Position numbers and translations under genes: made by a program
Source of the DNA: Actinomyces sp. oral taxon 414
Lineage (GTDB): Bacteria > Actinomycetota > Actinomycetes > Actinomycetales > Actinomycetaceae
Assembly (NCBI RefSeq): GCF_001278845.1
Contig: NZ_CP012590.1
Span: 186,001-250,000 of the forward strand
Direction: 5' to 3'
DNA: 64,000 nt
Shown here: positions 1 through 8,702 of the stretch, in pieces
How the letters are laid out: each line of letters begins with the position of its first letter
How positions within the stretch are numbered: the stretch's first letter is position 1
The notes under the pieces: model-generated
Seen by the model: only the letters and a program-made list of their open reading frames with translations
What the model was told of the DNA's origin: nothing
Database searches by the model: none

Positions 1-2754
1 ACGGACCGGAATTACGTGTGGTCCGTGCCGGTGGCCGCCGATAATCCGGGCATGCCCGCCGCCCGGCTGCGCGAGCTCGTCTCCGACATGGAGGAGTTCC
101 ACCGCGCCCGGGGCGGCTCCATGCGCGCCGTTCACGCCGTCCGCCACCACGTGGCCCGCATGCTGGGCCTGGAGGAGGAGGCGCGGGCCGAGCTGGCCGC
201 CTGGCGCGCCGCCCCCCGCGACCCCGCCTCCGAGTGCGAGGACTGCGAGTCGATGCGTCAGGCGGTCTGGGCGAGCCTGCACGAGGACTGGCCGACGGCG
301 GTCGCCGCCGCGGTGCCGGCGCTCCGGGGCGATATCGACGACTCCGCCTGGCCCCGCCGGCTGTGCGGCGCCGTGCTCGTCGCGCTGCTCGCCTCCGGCC
401 GCCCCCGCGCCGCCTGGCGGGCCCACATGAGCTCCTACCGGAGCCTGCGCACCGACGCCCGGGTCCTGGAGTACCTGCCCGACCACCTGGAATACCTGGC
501 CCTGTCCGGGCGGGCGGGCCGCGGCCTGAAGATCCTGCGCGAGTTCGGCCACCGCATCGGCGGGGCCGAGTCCGCCCGCACCCTCCTGGGCCTGCTCCTC
601 GGCACGGCCCTCGTCCTGCGCGAGGCCGTGCGCGCCGGGCGGGGGGAGGAGACCCTGGGCTTCGCCGTGCCCGCCGACTCCGTGTGGTGCCCGGGCCCCG
701 GCATCTCCGCCTCCACGACCCTGCGCGAGGCCCGGGATCTGGCGGCGGGCTGGGCGCGCGCCGTCGCCGCCCGCTACGACTGTCGCAACGGCAACGCGGT
801 CGTCTCCGAGCGCCTGGAGCGGCGCCTGAACCGCGAACCGATCACCGGCGACGAGGAGATCGCCGCCCGCGGCGCCCTCGCCGACGCCGGCGTCGAGCTC
901 ATGGAGCCCGGCGAGGAGCTGCCCGAGGCCCTGAGGCTTGCCGCCCCCGATCCCGACGACGCCGGCGCCGGACCGGACGCCGCCGCCCCCGGGCCCGCCG
1001 GCGCCGGGTCCGCCGGGCCCGCGAGCGCGGCCGCGAACGCCCCCGACCCCGGCCGGACCGGGACGAGCCTGGACGACGAGCCCTGCCCCGCCGTCGACCT
1101 GCGCGCCGACCCCGCCCCCGCCGACTCCCGCGAGCTCCTGGCCCGCTTCGACGCCGACCTGCGCCGCCCCGGGCAGAGCCTGGAGCGCGGCCTGCTCGTG
1201 GCCCGGGCCGTGCGCCTGGGTTATGAGCCCGACCCGCGGTCCGTGGATCCGGCGCTGGCCGAGGCGGCCCGCATCCTGCGCTTCGTCGAGGCCGACCTCG
1301 GCTGGGACCACGAGCGCGCCGTCGAGGAGGTGGAGGGCCTGCGCGCCGGCATTGATGCCGGGGCCCGGCCCCTGGACGCCATTAGGGCGGACCTGGCCGT
1401 CATCCGGGTGCGGCGCCAGCTCGGCGAGCACGGCGGCCCGGAGTCCTCCGGGGATGGGGATCCGCTCCCGGAGCGCGCCCGCGGGCTGGCCCGGCGCCTG
1501 ATGGGGCTCGTCGAGCCGGTCCTGGCCGCGCCGCAGGGGCGGGAGGGGGACGAGGAGGACCTGGTGTGCGCCTACGAGGGCGCCACGGCCCTGGTGCGGC
1601 TCCTGTCGGAGCTGCGCGAGCACGACGTCGCCGACGAGGCCCTGGGGCTGGCCCGCCGGATCGCGCCCCGCATCGAGCACCTGGTCGATGCGCGCGACGG
1701 CGCCCTGTCCGACCAGCTCGACGCCGCCCGGGCCTTCATGCTCTTGGAGCGCGGGGACCTGTACGGGGCCTGCGCGCTGGCCGAGGGGGTCCTGCGCCGG
1801 CACGACCCCTGCCCCTTCGTCCTGGCCGACGACGCCCGCACCGTGCTCGCCCGGGCCTCCACGCGGGTCGGCGAGACCGAGGAGGCGGTGGTCCAGACCC
1901 GCCAGATGCTCGACAACCTCCTGGCGGCCGGCATGGATTCCCTGGCCGGCCCGCTCTTCGGCTCGCTGGCGGCCGCGCTCGGCTCCCTGGGGCGCCATCT
2001 GGAGGCCGCCGAGGTCCTGGAGGCGGGGCTCGACCTGCCGGTGCCCGCCATGATCGCCGAGGAGCTGCGCGGCGCCCTCATCACCGTCCTCGATCGGCTC
2101 GGCGAGGAGTCGGCGGTGCGCGACGTCTGCCTGGAGCTGGCCGAGGCCCGCCTGGAGCGCGGGCGGACCGAGTCGGGCCTGGAGAACCTCGTGCGCGGCG
2201 CCGAGGCCTGCCTGGAGCTCGGCGACAATTCGCGGGCCGCCCAGCTCCTGGAGCGGGCGGCCCGGCTCGTCGACGAGACGAGCCGGGCGGGCCGCGTGCG
2301 CCGTTCCAGGCTCCTGCGCCGTTCGGCGCGCGCCGTCGTCGATGCGAGCTCCGCCCGGCTGGCCCGCACGCGGCTGGACGAGGCCCGCGCCCTCATGGAC
2401 CGCGCCCGCGGGCTCATTGAGGCGGTGCCCGATTCGCGCCAGTACTCGGCGGCCTTCGAGATGGGCGACTGGCACAATGACATGGCCTGGGTCCTGTGGC
2501 GCGCCGGCGAGTGCGACCAGGCCCTGGAGCACTGCGAGCGGGCCTACGAGGACTGCATGTCCGCGCGGGACCGGTCCGCCGCCGCCCGGCCCCTGGTTCT
2601 GGCGGTCGTGGTGCACATGGAGCTGGGGGACGAGCCGGCGGCGCGCGCCGCCATTGCCCGGGCGCGCCGGCTGCTGGGCCATCGGCGCCGGGCGGGCCAC
2701 CCGATGCTGGCCAGGCTCGACCAGTTGGAGGCCGTGCTCGACGGGGCGCGGTGA
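1..2754 (+). CDS. helical-repeat (TPR-like) protein, 5' end cut off by the window edge
   Basis: The frame is open from base 1, so the true start probably lies outside the window; an in-frame GTG at 16 is the first candidate inside it. The ~915 residues are almost all helical and Leu/Ala/Arg/Glu-rich. Near the N-terminus is a short Cys pair (ECEDC, about residues 79-83), and around residues 310-370 a low-complexity Ala/Gly/Pro linker. The C-terminal half shows degenerate TPR-like pairs, for example a segment reading WHNDMAWVLWRAGECDQALE. No enzymatic motif was recognised. It probably acts as a cytoplasmic scaffold, but the function is unknown. The gene ends about 80 bp before the promoter of the ABC transporter. 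Confidence 0.75.
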   Translation, partial: TDRNYVWSVPVAADNPGMPAARLRELVSDMEEFHRARGGSMRAVHAVRHHVARMLGLEEEARAELAAWRAAPRDPASECEDCESMRQAVWASLHEDWPTAVAAAVPALRGDIDDSAWPRRLCGAVLVALLASGRPRAAWRAHMSSYRSLRTDARVLEYLPDHLEYLALSGRAGRGLKILREFGHRIGGAESARTLLGLLLGTALVLREAVRAGRGEETLGFAVPADSVWCPGPGISASTTLREARDLAAGWARAVAARYDCRNGNAVVSERLERRLNREPITGDEEIAARGALADAGVELMEPGEELPEALRLAAPDPDDAGAGPDAAAPGPAGAGSAGPASAAANAPDPGRTGTSLDDEPCPAVDLRADPAPADSRELLARFDADLRRPGQSLERGLLVARAVRLGYEPDPRSVDPALAEAARILRFVEADLGWDHERAVEEVEGLRAGIDAGARPLDAIRADLAVIRVRRQLGEHGGPESSGDGDPLPERARGLARRLMGLVEPVLAAPQGREGDEEDLVCAYEGATALVRLLSELREHDVADEALGLARRIAPRIEHLVDARDGALSDQLDAARAFMLLERGDLYGACALAEGVLRRHDPCPFVLADDARTVLARASTRVGETEEAVVQTRQMLDNLLAAGMDSLAGPLFGSLAAALGSLGRHLEAAEVLEAGLDLPVPAMIAEELRGALITVLDRLGEESAVRDVCLELAEARLERGRTESGLENLVRGAEACLELGDNSRAAQLLERAARLVDETSRAGRVRRSRLLRRSARAVVDASSARLARTRLDEARALMDRARGLIEAVPDSRQYSAAFEMGDWHNDMAWVLWRAGECDQALEHCERAYEDCMSARDRSAAARPLVLAVVVHMELGDEPAARAAIARARRLLGHRRRAGHPMLARLDQLEAVLDGAR

Positions 2755-2836
2755 GGCCGGCGCGGGCGCTCGGCGGGTCGGTTCGGCGCCCGTCTCAGAT
2801 CCCGGATGGGCCCGGGCGCCTCCGCGGGGCGGCTGC

Positions 2837-2842
2837 TAGGGT
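2837..2842 (+). promoter_or_regulatory. candidate -10 element for the leader ORF and ABC transporter
   Basis: TAGGGT lies in the only intergenic gap upstream of the transporter operon. It would start a transcript near 2849, about 50 nt before the leader ORF ATG at 2899. A purine-rich stretch just before that ATG (AGAAGAGG, about 2880-2887) could serve as its ribosome binding site. Confidence 0.4.
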
Positions 2843-2898
2843 CGTTGCCAGCGCCCTCGGAGGCGCTCCAGTCCACGGAAGAAGAGGTCCGGGTCCCG

Positions 2899-2934
2899 AT
2901 GACCAAGCGAATGCGCTGCCGCTGCTGTCGTTGA
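2899..2934 (+). CDS. polycysteine leader peptide (11 codons), probable attenuator uORF
   Basis: The tiny ORF reads MTKRMRCRCCR followed by TGA. Three of its eleven codons are Cys, clustered just before the stop, and it ends 64 nt before the GTG of the first permease gene. Short polycysteine ORFs of this kind act as cysteine-responsive attenuators of downstream genes in mycobacteria (published work on leaderless polycysteine sORFs). By analogy, ribosome stalling at the Cys codons when cysteine is scarce would raise transporter expression, so the transporter may import a sulfur source. The ORF itself is read directly from the sequence; the regulatory role is inferred. I did not resolve a convincing antiterminator/terminator pair between the stop and the permease start. 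Confidence 0.6.
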   Translation: MTKRMRCRCCR

Positions 2935-2998
2935 CGACGGCCCCGCAGACCCATTCGCCCGAGCGCCCTGCGCTCACCCGACCCCGTGAGGTGCCCCC

Positions 2999-3994
2999 GT
3001 GCCCCCGTCCTTCCGCACCACATCGCCAATTGTTTCGCTCCGGGCCTCCGGCCGGGCCGCCGCCGGCCGGGCCGCCGAGGGGGGCGGGAGTCGCGGCCGT
3101 CCGACCGGATGGCGCAGCGTTCTGCGCCGCCTGGCCGCCGACCGCGGCGCCGTGGCCGGGGCCGTCGTCGTCGTGCTCACCGCCCTCGTCGCCCTGACCG
3201 CCCCGCTCATCACACGGGCCCTCGGCGTGGACCCCTACACCTACCACCTCGAGGCCCTCGACCCGAGCGGCCTGCCCCGGGGGCGCTTCGGCGGGATCGG
3301 CGCCGACCACCCCTTCGGCGTCGAACCGCAGACGGGCCGCGACCTGCTGGCCGTCGTCGTCGAGGGCACCCGTACCTCCTTCTCCATAGGCATGGGCGCC
3401 ACCGTTCTGTCCATGGCCATCGCCATCGCCCTGGGGTTGAGCGCCGGCTACCTCGGCGGCTGGTGGGACGCCGTCGTCTCGCGCCTGACCGACATCACCC
3501 TCGGCTTCCCCCACCTGGTGTTCATGATCGCCGTCTCCGCGATCATCCCCGCCACCGCCCCGCGCGCAGCCGTCATGATCCTCATTATCGGGATCCTCGG
3601 CTGGCCCTCGACCGCCCGCGTCCTGCGCTCGCGGACCATGGCCGTGCGCCAGCGCACCTTCGTGAGCGCCTCGCGCGCCATGGGCGCCGGAGGCCTGCAC
3701 ATCATGACCACCCAGGTCCTGCCCAACCTCGTGGCCACCATTATTGTGCTCACCACCATCTCCATCCCCGGCAAGATCACCGCCGAGGCCGCCCTGTCCT
3801 TCCTCGGGGTGGGCGTGCCCCCGCCGACGCCGTCCTGGGGCCGCTCCATCGGCTCGGCCATCACCTGGGTCGCCACCGACCCCTGGTACCTCGTCTTCCC
3901 CGGCGCCGCCCTGTTCCTGGTGACCCTGGCCTTCAACCTCTTCGGCGACGGCCTGCGCGACGCCCTCGACCCCAGGACCGGTGAGAGGCGATGA
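2999..3994 (+). CDS. peptide-type ABC transporter permease (DppC/OppC family)
   Basis: Inner-membrane permease of 331 aa, the usual size for DppC. A ~45-residue Arg/Gly-rich cytoplasmic N-terminus is followed by a first membrane segment (about residues 50-72) and an extracytoplasmic loop. Further segments surround the EAA-type coupling loop, where ASRAMGAGGLHIMTTQVLPN contacts the ATPase. The LSFLGVGVPPPTPSWG stretch near the C-terminus is typical of this family. GTG was chosen as start because GAGGTG sits a few bases upstream. The stop overlaps the ATG of the next permease by four bases (ATGA), so the two are translationally coupled. Gene order here is DppC-DppB-binding protein-ATPase. The substrate is unknown; the Cys-rich leader ORF upstream hints at a sulfur compound. 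Confidence 0.93.
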   Translation: MPPSFRTTSPIVSLRASGRAAAGRAAEGGGSRGRPTGWRSVLRRLAADRGAVAGAVVVVLTALVALTAPLITRALGVDPYTYHLEALDPSGLPRGRFGGIGADHPFGVEPQTGRDLLAVVVEGTRTSFSIGMGATVLSMAIAIALGLSAGYLGGWWDAVVSRLTDITLGFPHLVFMIAVSAIIPATAPRAAVMILIIGILGWPSTARVLRSRTMAVRQRTFVSASRAMGAGGLHIMTTQVLPNLVATIIVLTTISIPGKITAEAALSFLGVGVPPPTPSWGRSIGSAITWVATDPWYLVFPGAALFLVTLAFNLFGDGLRDALDPRTGERR

Positions 3995-4977
3995 ACCGCC
4001 TGCGCTTCCTGGGCCTGCGCCTGGCCCGCACCCTGGCAACCCTCGTCATTATCGTCTTCATCACCTTCGCCATCTTCTCCCTGTGGCCCTCCGACCCGGC
4101 CGCCCTGGCCTGCGGCAAGCCCTGCACCCCGGAGAACCTCGAGCGCGCCCGCGCCTTCATGGGCTACGACCTGCCCTGGTACACCCAGTTCTGGCACTAC
4201 CTCCAGGGCATTGTCGCCGGGCGCGCCTTCGGTGAGGGCACGGGCGCCATCGCCTGCGCCGCCCCCTGCCTGGGCTACTCCTTCCGCCTGTCGACGCCGG
4301 TGAGCGAGCTGGTGACCACCCGGCTGCCGGTGACCGCCTCACTCGCCGTGGGCGCCGCCGTCCTGTGGCTGGCCATCGGCGTGGGCGCCGGCGTCGTCTC
4401 GGCCCTCAGGCGCGGCTCGCGCCTGGACCGGGTCATTATGACCGGCACGGTCCTGGGGGTCTCCGCCCCCGCCTACCTGGTGGGGCTGCTGGGCATCCTC
4501 CTATTCGGCTTCACCCTCGACATGGTGCCGGTGTCCGGCTACGTCCCCTTCGCCGACAGCCCCCTGGACTGGGCCTGGCACCTCGTCCTGCCCTGGTGCG
4601 TGCTCGCCCTCATCTCCGCGGCCGTCTACGCCCGCATGGTGCGCGGCGAGATGCTGGAGAACCTCGGCGAGGACTATGTGCGCACCGCCCGCGCCGTCGG
4701 CCTGCCCGAGCGGCGGGTCATCGGCCGTCACGTCATGCGCAATATCTGCCTGCCGGTGGTCACCTACTTCGCCCTGGACCTGGGCGGCCTGCTGGGCGGG
4801 GCGGTCATTACCGAGCGCGTCTTCTCCATGCAGGGGCTGGGCGCCCTGCTCATGGACGCCGTCGGCGCCTCCGACGTCCCCGTCGTCATGGGGGTCACGC
4901 TCGTGGCGGCCGCCTTCGTCGTCGTCGCGAACCTCCTGGCCGACGCCGCCGCCGTCCTCATCGACCCCCGCCTCTAG
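3991..4977 (+). CDS. peptide-type ABC transporter permease (DppB/OppB family)
   Basis: 328-aa integral membrane partner of the preceding permease. It has the family hallmarks: a first membrane helix at residues ~7-27, an extracytoplasmic loop of ~75 residues, then five more helices. The EAA loop carries YVRTARAVGLPERRVIGRH, the contact site for the ATPase. The segment GGLLGGAVITERVFSMQGLG is a strong DppB signature. It starts inside the previous stop codon and is followed by a ~100-bp gap before the binding-protein gene. Together with DppC it forms the translocation pore. Confidence 0.95.
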   Translation: MNRLRFLGLRLARTLATLVIIVFITFAIFSLWPSDPAALACGKPCTPENLERARAFMGYDLPWYTQFWHYLQGIVAGRAFGEGTGAIACAAPCLGYSFRLSTPVSELVTTRLPVTASLAVGAAVLWLAIGVGAGVVSALRRGSRLDRVIMTGTVLGVSAPAYLVGLLGILLFGFTLDMVPVSGYVPFADSPLDWAWHLVLPWCVLALISAAVYARMVRGEMLENLGEDYVRTARAVGLPERRVIGRHVMRNICLPVVTYFALDLGGLLGGAVITERVFSMQGLGALLMDAVGASDVPVVMGVTLVAAAFVVVANLLADAAAVLIDPRL

Positions 4978-5080
4978 CCGGCCGGCCGCCCTCTCTTCCA
5001 CACCTCCTCCGGCGCCGACGGCGTCGGGACCCCGACCCGGCGGCCCGCCACGGGCCGACCGCAGCACAGGAAGGACGCCC

Positions 5081-6757
5081 ATGTCTGACACCCACCGCAC
5101 CCTCATCGGCTCGCGCCGCGCCTTCCTGGCCGGCGCCGGCATGACCGCCCTGACTGCGCTGACCCTGGCCGCCTGCGGGGCCAACTCGCGCTCGTCGTCG
5201 GGCGCCTCGGCCAGCGCCGGGGCCGGCGGCGGCCTGACGGTCCTGACCTCCTCCTCGGACGTGGGCTGGGACCCCGCCAAGAGCCAGTCCATGCCCATGA
5301 CCTCCCTGGGCCTGGTCCACCGGCGCCTGACCACCTGGAGGCTGGCGCCGGGCAAGCCGGTCGAGCTCGCCCCCGACCTGGCCACCGACACCGGCAGGGT
5401 CTCCGACGACGGCCTGACCTGGACCTTCGCCCTCAAGGAGGGCCTGAAGCTCTCCGACGGCTCGGCCATCACCTCGACCCATATCAAGCACGGCGTCGAG
5501 CGCTCCTTCGCCCCGGCCCTGTCCGGCGGCCTGGGCTACCACAAGACCCTCCTGGCCGGCGCCGAGGGCTACCAGGGCCCCTACTCCGGCGCCCACCTGG
5601 ACTCCATCGAGACCCCCGACGAGTCCACCATCGTCTTCCACCTCGTGCGCGCCTTCGGCGACTGGCCCTGGATCGTCGCCCAACCGGCCTTCTCCCCGGT
5701 CCCCGAGGGCGACGACCCCGCCACCTACTCCCATGCGCCCATCGCCTCGGGGCCCTACCAGGTCGGCGAGTACAAGCAGGGCTCGTCCATTACGCTGACG
5801 CGCAACCCGAACTGGTCCAAGGACACCGACGACGTGCGCCTCGCCCTGCCCGACACCTTCGTCTTCTCCCTGGGCCAGGACGAGACCACCGCCTCCCAGC
5901 GGCTCATCGCCGACTCCGGGGACGATCGCCGGGCCTTCGGCGCCGACCGCGTCTCGGCCGCCCAGCTCGCCCAGGTCTCGGCCAATGAGAGCGCCAAGTC
6001 GCGCCTGGCCACCAGCCCCGAGGGCGGGCCGCTGTCCTTCCTGGCCATCAATGTCCAGCGCGTGAGCGACCTCGACGTGCGCAAGGCCATCGCCCACGCC
6101 GTCGACAAGGCCGCCGTCGTCGCCGCCCTGGGCGGGGAGCTGGGCGCCCAGGCCGCCACCACCTACATCACCCCGGGCATCCCCGGCCGCCAGGACTACG
6201 ACCTCTACCCCCACGACGCCGCCAAGGCCAAGGAGCTGCTGACCGGCAAGACCGTGCCGGGCCTGGTACTGCTCACCGACAACGGCGCCGCCTCCAAGGC
6301 GGTCGCCGAGGCCGTGGGCCAGTCCCTCAAGGAGGCCGGCCTGCAGGTGACCATCGAGGCGGTCGAACCCGACACCTTCACCGAGCGCGCCACCAAGGGC
6401 GACGGCTCCACCTACGACCTGGCCATCGGCAGCTGGAACCCGGACTACCCCTCGGCCAACGCCAATATCCAGCCCCTGTTCGCCTCCTCCGAGATCGGCT
6501 CCGGCGGCGTCAACTACGCCCGCTACTCCAACGCGGAGGTCGACGCCGACATCGCCCGGGCCCAGGCCGATCTCGACGCCACGGCGGCTCAGGCCCAGTG
6601 GGCGGCCCTGGACCGCAAGATCGCCCAGGACGTGCCCGCGGTGCCCCTGGCCTACCGGCGCAACTCCTTCCTGCACGGCTCGGGCGTGGCCGGGTTCTTC
6701 GTCGAGTCCTACCCCGCCTACCCCAGCTACCAGGTGATCGGAGTGAGCGCCTCATGA
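5081..6757 (+). CDS. ABC transporter substrate-binding lipoprotein, family 5 (SBP_bac_5)
   Basis: 558-aa extracellular solute-binding protein anchored by lipid. Residues 12-13 form a twin-arginine motif (SRRAFLAG) ahead of a hydrophobic stretch ending in the lipobox LAAC with Cys32, so export by Tat and lipidation are likely. A Ser/Gly/Ala linker leads into the binding fold, with the family pattern DGLTWTFALKEGLKLSDG and later VRKAIAHAVDKAAVV. The start is fixed by AGGAAGGA just before ATG 5081. The stop overlaps the ATPase start (ATGA). It delivers peptide-like substrates to the two permeases encoded upstream. The substrate cannot be read from sequence. Confidence 0.93.
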   Translation: MSDTHRTLIGSRRAFLAGAGMTALTALTLAACGANSRSSSGASASAGAGGGLTVLTSSSDVGWDPAKSQSMPMTSLGLVHRRLTTWRLAPGKPVELAPDLATDTGRVSDDGLTWTFALKEGLKLSDGSAITSTHIKHGVERSFAPALSGGLGYHKTLLAGAEGYQGPYSGAHLDSIETPDESTIVFHLVRAFGDWPWIVAQPAFSPVPEGDDPATYSHAPIASGPYQVGEYKQGSSITLTRNPNWSKDTDDVRLALPDTFVFSLGQDETTASQRLIADSGDDRRAFGADRVSAAQLAQVSANESAKSRLATSPEGGPLSFLAINVQRVSDLDVRKAIAHAVDKAAVVAALGGELGAQAATTYITPGIPGRQDYDLYPHDAAKAKELLTGKTVPGLVLLTDNGAASKAVAEAVGQSLKEAGLQVTIEAVEPDTFTERATKGDGSTYDLAIGSWNPDYPSANANIQPLFASSEIGSGGVNYARYSNAEVDADIARAQADLDATAAQAQWAALDRKIAQDVPAVPLAYRRNSFLHGSGVAGFFVESYPAYPSYQVIGVSAS

Positions 6758-8574
6758 GTGGGCGGACCCGGCCCGACGGCGTCGGCGGGGCGGCGCTGAG
6801 CCTGCGCGGCCTCGGCGTCGCCTTCGCCGGAGGCGGCGCGCCCGCCTCCACCGGGATCGACCTGGACCTGCGGCCCGGCCGTGTCCAGGCCCTCGTGGGC
6901 GAGTCCGGCTCCGGCAAGTCGGTGACCGCCCTGGGCGCCCTGGGGCTGCTGCCCGCCACCGCCACCGTCACCGGTTCGGCGCGCGTCGTCGACCCCGCCG
7001 GGGCCGGCAAGGCGGATGGGTCCGGCAAGACCGACGGGGAGGGCGCCGACGCCGTCTGCGCCGTCGAACTCGTGGGCGCCGCCCGCCCGGTGCTCGACGA
7101 CGTGCGCGGGCGGCTCGTCGGCACCGTCTTCCAGGAGCCGACCACGGCCCTGGACCCGCTGGAGACCATCGCCTTCCAGATCGGCGAGGCCGTGCGCGCC
7201 CACCCCGGCGCCTTCCGGCGGTCCGGCGGGCCCCGCAGGCCCGGCCGCGCCGAGGTAGGCGCCCGGGTGCGCGAGCTGCTGGCCCGTGTGGGCCTGGGCG
7301 GTGGAGGCGGCGAGGAGCTCGAGCGCATCGGCCGCTCCCACCCCCACCAGCTCTCCGGCGGCCAGCTCCAGCGCGTCTGCATCGCCCTGGCCATGGCCTG
7401 CGACCCGCCCGTCCTCATCGCCGACGAGCCCACCACCGCCCTCGACGTCACCGTCCAGGCCGGGATCCTGGACCTGCTGCGCTCCCTGACCCGGGACGAG
7501 GGCGTGGCGGTCCTGCTCATCACCCACGACATGGCGGTCGTCGCGGACGTGGCCGACGACGTCGCCGTCATGCGCGCCGGGCGCATCGTCGAGCGCGGCG
7601 CCGTGCACGAGATCTTCCAGGCGCCCGTCCACGAGTACACCCGCGAGCTGCTCGCCGCCGTGCCGCGCCTGGACCCCCTGCGCCAGGAGGACCCCTTCGC
7701 CGCGGTCGTGCGCGAGTCCGAGGCTTTGGGCGCGAAGGGGGCCGAGCCCGTCGTCGCCGTCGAGGACCTGAATGTCGTCTACCGCAGCGGGCGGCGCACG
7801 GTCCACGCCGTGCGCGGCGCCTCCCTGACCATTGCGCCGGGGGAGGTCCTGGGACTGGTGGGCGAGTCCGGCTCGGGCAAGTCCACGATCGCCGGGACCC
7901 TCACGGGGCTGGTGCCCATCGCCTCGGGCAGCGTGCGCGTCGACGGCGTCGAGGTGGCCGGGGCCGGGCGCCGCGACCTGCTGGGCGTGCGCCGCTCGAC
8001 CGGGGTCGTCTACCAGAATCCCGCCTCCTCCCTCAATCCGCGGCGCACCGTGGGGGCCTCGATCGCCGAGCCCATGGTCGTCCACGGCGGCTTCAGCCCC
8101 GCCCGGCGCCGGGCGCGGGTGGACGAGCTCCTGGAGGCGGTGCGTCTGCCGACCATTATGGCCGAGCGCTACCCCCACGAGATGAGCGGCGGGCAGCGCC
8201 AGCGCGTGGCCATCGCCCGCGCCCTCGCGCTGGACCCGCGCCTGATTATCGCCGACGAGCCCACCAGCGCCCTGGACGTGTCCGTGCAGGCGGTGGTCCT
8301 GGACCTGCTGCGCTCCCTCCAGGCCGAACTGGGCTTCGCCTGCCTGTTCGTCTCCCACGACCTGGCGGTGGTCGACGCCGTCGCCGCGCGCACCGTGGTG
8401 CTCAGCGGCGGCCGGGTCGTGGAGTCCGGGCCCACCGAGCAGGTGCTGGCCCGCCCGCGCCGGGACTACACCCGGCGCCTGGTGGCGGCCGTGCCCGTGC
8501 CCGACCCGGCCGTGCAGGCGGCCCGGCGCGAGCGCCGTCGGGCCCTCGCCGGGGAAGCGGGGACAGCCGCCTGA
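6754..8574 (+). CDS. fused double ATPase of a peptide-type ABC transporter (DppD-DppF)
   Basis: 606-aa protein with two complete nucleotide-binding domains in one chain. Domain 1 has Walker A GESGSGKS at about residue 49, the signature LSGGQLQR near 200 and Walker B VLIADEPTTALD. Domain 2 has Walker A GESGSGKS near 369, the signature MSGGQRQR near 477 and LIIADEPTSALD. Two separate proteins do this job in enteric Dpp/Opp systems; the fusion is common in actinobacteria. The ATG at 6754 overlaps the binding-protein stop. An acidic Gly/Lys-rich insert (around residues 88-100) in domain 1, between Walker A and the Q-loop, is unusual. It completes the transporter operon; no strong terminator was seen after it. 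Confidence 0.95.
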   Translation: MSGRTRPDGVGGAALSLRGLGVAFAGGGAPASTGIDLDLRPGRVQALVGESGSGKSVTALGALGLLPATATVTGSARVVDPAGAGKADGSGKTDGEGADAVCAVELVGAARPVLDDVRGRLVGTVFQEPTTALDPLETIAFQIGEAVRAHPGAFRRSGGPRRPGRAEVGARVRELLARVGLGGGGGEELERIGRSHPHQLSGGQLQRVCIALAMACDPPVLIADEPTTALDVTVQAGILDLLRSLTRDEGVAVLLITHDMAVVADVADDVAVMRAGRIVERGAVHEIFQAPVHEYTRELLAAVPRLDPLRQEDPFAAVVRESEALGAKGAEPVVAVEDLNVVYRSGRRTVHAVRGASLTIAPGEVLGLVGESGSGKSTIAGTLTGLVPIASGSVRVDGVEVAGAGRRDLLGVRRSTGVVYQNPASSLNPRRTVGASIAEPMVVHGGFSPARRRARVDELLEAVRLPTIMAERYPHEMSGGQRQRVAIARALALDPRLIIADEPTSALDVSVQAVVLDLLRSLQAELGFACLFVSHDLAVVDAVAARTVVLSGGRVVESGPTEQVLARPRRDYTRRLVAAVPVPDPAVQAARRERRRALAGEAGTAA

Positions 8575-8702
8575 TCCCCGGCCCGGCGCGGGTGCGTCCG
8601 GGCCCGGTTCGCCTGGGGTGAAGGGTCTGACGGGGCGGCGCCGCGAGGCCAGTATTGGGTGCCACGCCCCGCGTCCGATCTCGACCCCGCCGGGAGGCCT
8701 TC

